Shown here piece by piece: positions 31,472 to 37,857 of a DNA stretch of 37,857 nt; the first letter of the stretch is position 1, and every line of letters begins with the position of its first letter. The stretch lies in contig JAICMC010000005.1 in NCBI GenBank assembly GCA_025929465.1, forward strand, positions 1-37,857, in the 5' to 3' direction. Below the pieces are notes generated by a model, which ran no database searches, was not told where the DNA came from, and worked only from the letters and a program-made list of their open reading frames with translations. A program made the translations under genes and the position numbers. The DNA is from Nostocoides sp. GTDB taxonomy: Bacteria > Actinomycetota > Actinomycetes > Actinomycetales > Dermatophilaceae.

Positions 31472-31497
31472 CGCAAGTCAGGCCTTGCACACCACGA

Positions 31498-31574
31498 GGC
31501 CCCGTAGCGCAGTTGGTTAGCGCGCCGCCCTGTCACGGCGGAGGTCGCCGGTTCGAGCCCGGTCGGGGTCGCCA
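31498..31574 (+). tRNA. tRNA-Asp (anticodon GTC), CCA encoded
   Basis: GGCCCCGTAGCGCAGTTGGTTAGCGCGCCGCCCTGTCACGGCGGAGGTCGCCGGTTCGAGCCCGGTCGGGGTCGCCA. Confidence 0.95.
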
Positions 31575-31730
31575 CACCGACGGGGCCCCGGCCCCCGGGC
31601 AGATGAGGAGTCTGTCGGGGGTTGCGGCCCCGGTCGCGCGCTCGGGACTGTTCCGCCGAGCCAGTGGCGAACGCTGCGAACCGCTCCGTCGATCTGCCGG
31701 CCCGAGACGCCGTTGCGGGCCACCATGACG

Positions 31731-31751
31731 TAAGATTTCGGCATACGGAAT
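31731..31751. promoter_or_regulatory. Candidate -10 (TAAGAT) and overlapping CATACGGAAT operator-like site upstream of iclR-type gene
   Basis: TAAGATTTCGGCATACGGAAT, ~27-47 bp before ATG 31778; shares CATACGGA with the other two loci. Confidence 0.35.
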
Positions 31752-31777
31752 CCCGTTTCCCGATTTGAGGAGTGTCC

Positions 31778-32602
31778 ATGGTGGCGCAGACGACGAAGGT
31801 GCGGCCGGCACCCAGCGACGGTCCTCAGGTCGTGGCGGGGGCCAAGCCGCCGCGGGCCGGAGGGGGCGTGCAGTCCCTGGAGCGTGCCTTCACCATCCTG
31901 GAGACGCTGGCCGACGCCGGTGGCGTCACCGGGCTGTCCCAGCTGGCGGCCGACGCGGAGCTGCCGCTGCCGACGATCCACCGGCTGGTGCGCACCCTCG
32001 TCGACCTGGGCTACGTGCGCCAGGAGGCCAGCCGCCAGTACTCGCTGGGTCCCCGCCTCATCCGGCTGGGCGAGATGACCTCCAAGATGCTCGGCACCTG
32101 GGCCAGGCCCTACCTCGCCGCCGTCGTCGAGCAGCTGGGCGAGTCGGTCAACCTGGCCATGCTCGACGGCGACGAGGTCGTCTACGTGGGCCAGGTCCAG
32201 GGCTCGCGCAACTCGATGCGAATGTTCACCGAGGTGGGTCGTCGCACCCTGCCGCACGCGACTGCGGTCGGCAAGGCGATGCTCACCCAGGAGCCCGACG
32301 CCGAGGTCCGGGAGCTGCTCAAGCGCACCGGTATGCCGCGGCACACCGAGCACACCCTGACCACCCCCGACGCGTTCGTCGCCGCCGTCGCCGAGGCCCG
32401 GCGCCTCGGCTACGCTCTCGACGACGGTGAGCAGGAGCTGGGCGTGCGCTGCGTGGCCGTGCCCGTTCTCGACGCGCCCCGCCTGCTCGCCCTCTCGGCG
32501 TCCGGTCCGGCGCCGCGGATGACCGACGAGTTCATCGCCGGAGCCGTGCCACTCCTGCAGGACGCCGCTCGCCAGATCAGCGCCGAGGTCGCCCGACGCT
32601 GA
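31778..32602 (+). CDS. IclR family transcriptional regulator
   Basis: VQSLERAFTILETLADAGGVTGLSQLAADAELPLPTIHRLVRTLVDLGYVRQEASRQYSLGPRLIRLG; effector domain. Confidence 0.93.
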   Translation: MVAQTTKVRPAPSDGPQVVAGAKPPRAGGGVQSLERAFTILETLADAGGVTGLSQLAADAELPLPTIHRLVRTLVDLGYVRQEASRQYSLGPRLIRLGEMTSKMLGTWARPYLAAVVEQLGESVNLAMLDGDEVVYVGQVQGSRNSMRMFTEVGRRTLPHATAVGKAMLTQEPDAEVRELLKRTGMPRHTEHTLTTPDAFVAAVAEARRLGYALDDGEQELGVRCVAVPVLDAPRLLALSASGPAPRMTDEFIAGAVPLLQDAARQISAEVARR

Positions 32603-32695
32603 TCGAACTCTGCCCGCTGGCGGAGCGCACCAACCGCACGAACCTCTATAGGATCGTCGCGAGCGGCGCCGACGGGGTCCGCGGAGGGAGCAAAG

Positions 32696-33097
32696 ATGCT
32701 CGGTTGGGTCGGGAACATCGAGGCGGAGACCGTCCAGAACGCCAGCTTTCGCCGGGTTCTGTTCACGGGCAGACACCTGCAGCTGACGGTGATGCGGCTC
32801 GCACCGGGTGAGGAGATCGGCATCGAGCAGCATGCCGATCTCGACCAGTTCATCCGGGTGGAGGGTGGCCGGGCGCTGGTCACGATGGGGACCGAGCGCG
32901 ACCAGCTGGAGCAGCACCACGACCTGCTCGACGACTGGGCAGCCATCATCCCGGCCGGCACCTGGCACAACGTGGTCAACTCCGGCGACGGTCACCTGTC
33001 GATCTACTCCCTCTACGCGCCACCGGAGCACCCGGACGGGGCGGTGCACGAGACCAAGGCCGACGCCGACGCCGCCGAGGCCGGCCACCACCACTGA
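32696..33097 (+). CDS. Cupin domain-containing protein
   Basis: GEEIGIEQHADLDQFIRVEGGRALVTMG...AAIIPAGTWHNVVNSGDGHLSIYSLYAPPEHPDG. Confidence 0.9.
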   Translation: MLGWVGNIEAETVQNASFRRVLFTGRHLQLTVMRLAPGEEIGIEQHADLDQFIRVEGGRALVTMGTERDQLEQHHDLLDDWAAIIPAGTWHNVVNSGDGHLSIYSLYAPPEHPDGAVHETKADADAAEAGHHH

Positions 33098-33270
33098 GCG
33101 CCGTCGTGGACACCCCGGGAGGTCTCCGCGAGCCCGAACGGCACACGCTCACCGTGTCGCTGCCGTCGCCTCGCGCACCAGCACCTGGGATCTGCTGCGC
33201 CCAACCACACCCTCTTCGCCTTCCCCGACAGCGGCGCGGAGGACCGAGACCAGATATATCCGCTGAGAGT

Positions 33271-33315
33271 TTGAAGCTTCCATCTAGCAAAATGTAGTCT
33301 CCACCATACGGAAAT
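33271..33315 (+). promoter_or_regulatory. Candidate promoter plus ACCATACGGAAAT operator-like site upstream of malic enzyme gene
   Basis: TTGAAG (33271-33276), 16-nt spacer, TGTAGT (33293-33298); ACCATACGGAAAT at 33303-33315; AT-rich patch. Confidence 0.4.
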
Positions 33316-33341
33316 GTCGCAGTAGCCGAGAGGACCGCCCA

Positions 33342-34730
33342 ATGTCGCGCCCCACCCCAGGTCATGCCATCACCATGCGGGTCTCAGCCCCCGCGGGATT
33401 CACCGCCACCACCGAGCTGGCAGCCGCGGCCGCGGCCGCAGGTGCCGAGATCACCGCCTTGGACGTCATCGAGTCGACGCACGAGAACGTCATCGTCGAC
33501 ATCACCTGCAACACCGCCGGTGACGAGCACGCCAAGCAGGTCGCCGACAGCGTGGACGCGATCCCCGGCGTGCAGGTCCGCAAGGTGAGTGACCGTACCT
33601 TCCTCATGCACCTCGGCGGCAAGCTCTCGGTCGAGCCGAAGGTCGAGCTGCGCACCCGCGACGACCTGTCCCGGGCCTACACCCCGGGTGTGGCCCGGGT
33701 CTGCCTGGCCATCGCCGCCAACCCCGGCGACGCCCGCCGCCTGACGATCAAGCGCAACACCGTCGCCGTGGTCACCGACGGGACGGCCGTGCTCGGGCTC
33801 GGCGACATCGGGCCCGCTGCCGCGCTGCCGGTCATGGAGGGCAAGGCCGCCCTGTTCAAGCGGTTCGCCGGCGTCGACGCCTGGCCGGTCTGCCTGGACA
33901 CCAAGGACACCGAGGAGATCATCGCCATCGTCAAGGCGATCTCACCGGTGTACGGCGGCATCAACCTGGAGGACATCTCGGCCCCCCGGTGCTTCGAGAT
34001 CGAGCGCAGGCTGCGCGAGGAGCTGGACATCCCGGTCTTCCACGACGACCAGCACGGCACTGCCATCGTCGTCCTGGCCGCCCTGATCAACGCCCTCCGG
34101 GTGGTCGGCAAGACGATCGAGGACGCGCGCGTCGTGGTGAGCGGTGCCGGCGCCGCCGGCCACGCGATCATCCAGCTGCTGCACGCCCAGGGAGCCGGCC
34201 ACATCGTCGCCTGCGACCGCTCGGGCGCGATCCACCGCGGTCAGACCTACGCGGACTCCCATCGTCAGTGGATCGCCGACAACACCAACACCGAGGGCGT
34301 CTCGGGCAGCCTGCACGACGTGATGGCCGGCGCCGATGTCTTCATCGGGGTCTCGGCACCCAACGTCATCGGTACCGAGCAGGTGGCCTCGATGGCCGAC
34401 GGAGCCATCGTGCTGGCCCTGGCCAACCCCGACCCCGAGATCCACCCCCTCGACGCCGCCCAGCACGCCACGGTCGTGGCCACCGGTCGCAGCGACTTCC
34501 CCAACCAGATCAACAACGTCCTGGCCTTCCCGGGACTGTTCCGCGGGCTGCTCGACGCCGGTGCGAGCGACATCACCACCGAGATGCTCGTGGCCGCCGC
34601 CAAGGCCATCGCCGACTGTGTCACCCCGGCGGAGCTCAACGCCAGCTACATCGTCCCCAGCGTCTTCGACCCGCGCGTCGCTCCCGCCGTGGCCGAAGCC
34701 GTCGTCGCCACCGCCTCCGCCGCCTCCTGA
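33342..34730 (+). CDS. NAD-dependent malic enzyme with N-terminal ACT-like domain
   Basis: [87 protein letters not shown]. Confidence 0.94.
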   Translation: MSRPTPGHAITMRVSAPAGFTATTELAAAAAAAGAEITALDVIESTHENVIVDITCNTAGDEHAKQVADSVDAIPGVQVRKVSDRTFLMHLGGKLSVEPKVELRTRDDLSRAYTPGVARVCLAIAANPGDARRLTIKRNTVAVVTDGTAVLGLGDIGPAAALPVMEGKAALFKRFAGVDAWPVCLDTKDTEEIIAIVKAISPVYGGINLEDISAPRCFEIERRLREELDIPVFHDDQHGTAIVVLAALINALRVVGKTIEDARVVVSGAGAAGHAIIQLLHAQGAGHIVACDRSGAIHRGQTYADSHRQWIADNTNTEGVSGSLHDVMAGADVFIGVSAPNVIGTEQVASMADGAIVLALANPDPEIHPLDAAQHATVVATGRSDFPNQINNVLAFPGLFRGLLDAGASDITTEMLVAAAKAIADCVTPAELNASYIVPSVFDPRVAPAVAEAVVATASAAS

Positions 34731-34754
34731 CTCCGACCTGCAAAGGACTCACTG

Positions 34755-36350
34755 ATGACTCTCGAGCTCACCGACCCCAACCCCGTCAGCGGGGCGCAGG
34801 AGATCCTCACCCCGGAGGCGCTGGCCTTCGTCGAAGCCCTGCACGCGAAGTTCGCCGGCCGTCGCGACGAGCTGCTCGCGGCCCGAGCCGGTCGACGCGA
34901 GGAGATCGCGCAGACCGGCCGACTGGACTTCCTGCCCGAGACCCGGCACGTCCGCGAGTCCGAGTGGACCGTCGCGCCCGCCCCGGACGCGCTGCGTGAC
35001 CGGCGCGTGGAGATGACCGGTCCCGCCGTTCCGGCCAAGATGGCCATCAACGCCCTCAACTCCGGCGCCAAGGTGTGGCTCGCCGACATGGAGGATGCTG
35101 CCTGTCCCACCTGGCCCAACGTGGTGTCCTCGATCATCAACCTGCGCGACGGCGCCCGGGGGACCCTCTCGTTCACCAACGAGGACGGTCGTGAGTACCG
35201 GCTGCGCACCGACGCCCCCCTCGCCGTGGTCGTCACCCGACCGCGCGGCTGGCACATGGACGAGGCGCACGTCCTCATCGACGGACGGCGCGCAGTCGGC
35301 GGCCTCGTCGACTTCGGACTGCACTTCTTCCACCTGGCCCAGCTGCTCATCGACAACGGACACGGCCCCTACTACTACCTGCCCAAGATGGAGAGCCACC
35401 TCGAGGCGCGTCTGTGGAACGACGTGTTCACCTTCGCCCAGGCCGAGCTCGGCATCCCGCACGGCACGATCCGCGCCACGATGCTCATCGAGACGATCCC
35501 GGCGGCCTTCCAGATGGAGGAGATCCTCTATGAGCTGCGCGAGCACGCGGCCGGACTGAACGCCGGTCGCTGGGACTACCTGTTCAGCGTGATCAAGTAC
35601 TTCCGCGACGCGGGACCGGACTTCGTCCTCGTCGACCGCGGCGACATCACCATGCGCGCACCGTTCATGCGCGCCTACACCGAGCTGCTCGTCAAGACCT
35701 GCCACCAGCGGGGTGCCTACGCGATGGGCGGGATGGCCGCCTTCATCCCCAGCCGCGACCCCGAGGTCAACGCCGCCGCCTTCGAGAAGGTCCGCTCGGA
35801 CAAGACCCGCGAGGCCGGCGACGGCTTCGACGGCTCGTGGGTGGCCCATCCCGGGCTCGTCGAGGTCTGCCAGGAGGTCTTCGACGGCGTCCTCGGCGAC
35901 CGCCCCAACCAGCTGGACCGGCTCCGCGAGGACGTTTCCGTGACAGGCGCCGACCTGCTCGACGTCCGCTCCGCACCAGGCAGCAACACCGAGACGGGTC
36001 TGCGCAACAACCTCTACGTCGCCCTCGCCTACACCGCCGTGTGGCTCTCCGGCAACGGCGCCGTCGCGATCCACAACCAGATGGAGGATGCCGCCACCGC
36101 CGAGATCTCCCGCTCCCAGGTCTGGCAGCTCATCTCCAACCAGTCGGTCCTCGCCGACACCGGCCAGCCGGTGACCCGTGAGCTCGTGGCGACCCTCCTC
36201 GAGGAGGAGGCCGAGCGGCTGCGCGGCGAGGTGCCCGCGGAGACCTTCGAGCGCTACTACGTGCCGGCCAAGGCGCTCATCGCCGACCTGTGCCTCGACG
36301 AGGGCTTCGTCGACTTCCTCACCCTGCCGGCATACGAGCAGGTGATCTGA
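34755..36350 (+). CDS. aceB: Malate synthase A
   Basis: GPAVPAKMAINALNSGAKVWLADMEDAACPTWPNVV; RPRGWHMDEAHVLIDG; GPYYYLPKMESHLEARLWNDVF; YAMGGMAAFIPSRDPEVN. Confidence 0.96.
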   Translation: MTLELTDPNPVSGAQEILTPEALAFVEALHAKFAGRRDELLAARAGRREEIAQTGRLDFLPETRHVRESEWTVAPAPDALRDRRVEMTGPAVPAKMAINALNSGAKVWLADMEDAACPTWPNVVSSIINLRDGARGTLSFTNEDGREYRLRTDAPLAVVVTRPRGWHMDEAHVLIDGRRAVGGLVDFGLHFFHLAQLLIDNGHGPYYYLPKMESHLEARLWNDVFTFAQAELGIPHGTIRATMLIETIPAAFQMEEILYELREHAAGLNAGRWDYLFSVIKYFRDAGPDFVLVDRGDITMRAPFMRAYTELLVKTCHQRGAYAMGGMAAFIPSRDPEVNAAAFEKVRSDKTREAGDGFDGSWVAHPGLVEVCQEVFDGVLGDRPNQLDRLREDVSVTGADLLDVRSAPGSNTETGLRNNLYVALAYTAVWLSGNGAVAIHNQMEDAATAEISRSQVWQLISNQSVLADTGQPVTRELVATLLEEEAERLRGEVPAETFERYYVPAKALIADLCLDEGFVDFLTLPAYEQVI

Positions 36351-36351
36351 G

Positions 36352-37638
36352 ATGGCCCAGCCGGCCCTCTCCGAGCAGACCCTGGGCGGCATCGACGAGG
36401 CACTCGCCGCGACCGACACCTTCCTCGCCGAGAACTACCCGGGCGAGGACGGACGGCGTCAGCCCGTCCACACGGTCTACGTGCCGGCGGACCGCTACAC
36501 CCCTGACCTGCCGGCCGAGTGGGGGCGCACCGCCCTCGACCTCGTCGAGGAGCACGGCGGGATGGCCTCGGTGTGCGCCGGGGTGGGCCTCAGCGACGAG
36601 ATCACCGCGCAGGTGGCCGACCGGGTGTCCGCCAAGCTGGCGGCGAGCCCGATCGAGGACCTGCGCCTGGACTTCGAGGACGGCTACGGTGACCGCGGCG
36701 ACGAGGCCGAGGACGCCGACAGCGACGCCGCGGCGGCCGCCATCGCGGCCGCCCTGACCGACGGGATGTCGCCGGCGTTCATCGGGATCCGGTTCAAGTG
36801 CTTCGAGGAGCCGACCCGCCGCCGCGGCATCCGGACGCTCGACCTGTTCCTCGCCGGACTCCTCGACCGCCTGGGCGAGCTGCCGCCCGGCCTCGTGCTC
36901 ACCTTCCCCAAGGTGAGCACGGTCAGCCAGGTGACGGCCATGGTCGAGGTATGCCGGGCGCTGGAGGCGGCGCACGGCCTCCCGTCCCGGGCGCTCGGCT
37001 TCGAGATCCAGGTCGAGACCCCCCCGCTCATCCTCGGCGCCGACGGCACCGCACCGGTCGCCGCGGCCATCCACGCCGGGGACCATCGCGTGACCTCCCT
37101 GCACTACGGCACCTACGACTACAGCGCGTCGCTGCAGATCTCGGCGCAGTACCAGGCCGCCGACCACCCGGCCGCCGACCACGCCAAGCAGGTCATGCAG
37201 CTCGCCGCGGCCGGCACCGGCGTGCACCTGTCCGACGGGTCGACCAACATCCTGCCGATCGGCAGCCCCGAGCAGGTCCGCGCGGCGTGGCAGATCCACT
37301 TCGACCTCGTCGGCCGCGCCCTGCGCCGGGGGGTCTACCAGGGCTGGGACCTGCACGCCGCACAGCTGCCGACCCGCTACGCGGCCACCTTCGCCTTCTA
37401 CCGCGAAGGCTTCCCACGCGCCGCGCGCCGGCTGGCTGACTACGTCGGCAACACCGGGTCGGGGATCCTCGACGAGCCCGCCACGGCCCGAGCCCTGGCA
37501 CGCTACCTGCACCGTGGCTACGCCTGCGGGGCGGTCGACGAGGCCGAGCTGCGCGACCAGGTGGGTCTCGACGGCACCGCGCTGGACCTGCTGTCGCGCC
37601 CCCGGTCCGACACCGAGTCGATGCGCAGGAGCGGCTGA
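36352..37638 (+). CDS. DUF6986 family protein (HpcH/HpaI aldolase-citrate lyase-like)
   Basis: LRLDFEDGYGDRGDEAEDADS; LVLTFPKVSTVSQVTAMVEVCRALE; LGFEIQVETPPLILGADG; HYGTYDYSASLQISAQYQAADHPAADHAKQVMQLAAAGTGVHLSDGSTNILPIG. Starts immediately after the aceB stop. Confidence 0.85.
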   Translation: MAQPALSEQTLGGIDEALAATDTFLAENYPGEDGRRQPVHTVYVPADRYTPDLPAEWGRTALDLVEEHGGMASVCAGVGLSDEITAQVADRVSAKLAASPIEDLRLDFEDGYGDRGDEAEDADSDAAAAAIAAALTDGMSPAFIGIRFKCFEEPTRRRGIRTLDLFLAGLLDRLGELPPGLVLTFPKVSTVSQVTAMVEVCRALEAAHGLPSRALGFEIQVETPPLILGADGTAPVAAAIHAGDHRVTSLHYGTYDYSASLQISAQYQAADHPAADHAKQVMQLAAAGTGVHLSDGSTNILPIGSPEQVRAAWQIHFDLVGRALRRGVYQGWDLHAAQLPTRYAATFAFYREGFPRAARRLADYVGNTGSGILDEPATARALARYLHRGYACGAVDEAELRDQVGLDGTALDLLSRPRSDTESMRRSG

Positions 37639-37703
37639 CCCACCGCTGCGCCAACGCTGCCCGGAGACCCGCCCAGCGCAGAACCACGAGAAGGAGCTCG
37701 CAC

Positions 37704-37857
37704 ATGACCACCACCAGCAGCTACTACGCACCGGCTGGGGGGCTGCCGCCGCAGACCCAGCTGACCACCGACCGGGCGGTCTTCACCGAGGCCTACGCGG
37801 TGCTGCCCCGGGGCACGATGACCGACATCGTGACCAGCCTGCTGCCGTTCTGGGAGC
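37704..37857 (+). CDS. (S)-ureidoglycine aminohydrolase-like protein, 5' part only
   Basis: MTTTSSYYAPAGGLPPQTQLTTDRAVFTEAYAVLPRGTMTDIVTSLLPFWE; AAGGAG-type RBS at about 37691; runs off the window. Confidence 0.7.
   Translation, partial: MTTTSSYYAPAGGLPPQTQLTTDRAVFTEAYAVLPRGTMTDIVTSLLPFWE

Noticed and set aside
31399-31574. tRNA-Glu/tRNA-Asp as an integration site for an island
   Set aside because: No integrase gene or duplicated tRNA 3' end was seen in the window; the tRNAs are flanked by ordinary genes.
33060-33097. His-rich C-terminus (AGHHH) of the cupin, and GMHMHH at the MFS end, as special metal-binding tails
   Set aside because: Very short, no other support; common by chance.

Overview
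High-GC (about 70%, estimated by eye) actinobacterial chromosomal window, probably Intrasporangiaceae-like (an inference from gene content and codon usage, not tested). No phage module, CRISPR array, rRNA operon or canonical transposase was seen. Left part: LAL-type LuxR regulator plus DHA2 MFS exporter; a redox/stress set (SDR, Rieske-DUF2231, Zn-ADH, DJ-1/PfpI, DUF72, hemerythrin, FAD oxidoreductase, universal stress protein); and an NCS1 permease plus hydantoin/allantoin racemase-like pair. Middle part: metallophosphoesterase and cNMP/CBS/DUF294 pair, an APC permease translationally coupled to a glutamate-type solute-binding lipoprotein, YihY/BrkB, DUF445 and GuaB1. Right part: a hairpin-bounded AbiEi/DUF559-type gene, a PHP protein, tRNA-Glu and tRNA-Asp, then an allantoin/glyoxylate module (IclR regulator, cupin, malic enzyme, malate synthase, DUF6986 aldolase-like protein, start of a ureidoglycine aminohydrolase). 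Main non-annotation signals: (1) the octamer GTATGCCG, 26 hand-counted copies on both strands against about 1.3 expected, in several reading frames and in intergenic DNA; (2) a ~1.2 kb DUF559 unit bracketed by inverted ~65-bp hairpin repeats, one of which supplies the gene's stop codon; (3) a shared ACCATACGGA/TTCCAC-N3-GTGGAA operator-like signal linking the NCS1 and malic-enzyme promoters; (4) remnants of an ANTAR gene and of a beta-propeller-like gene.
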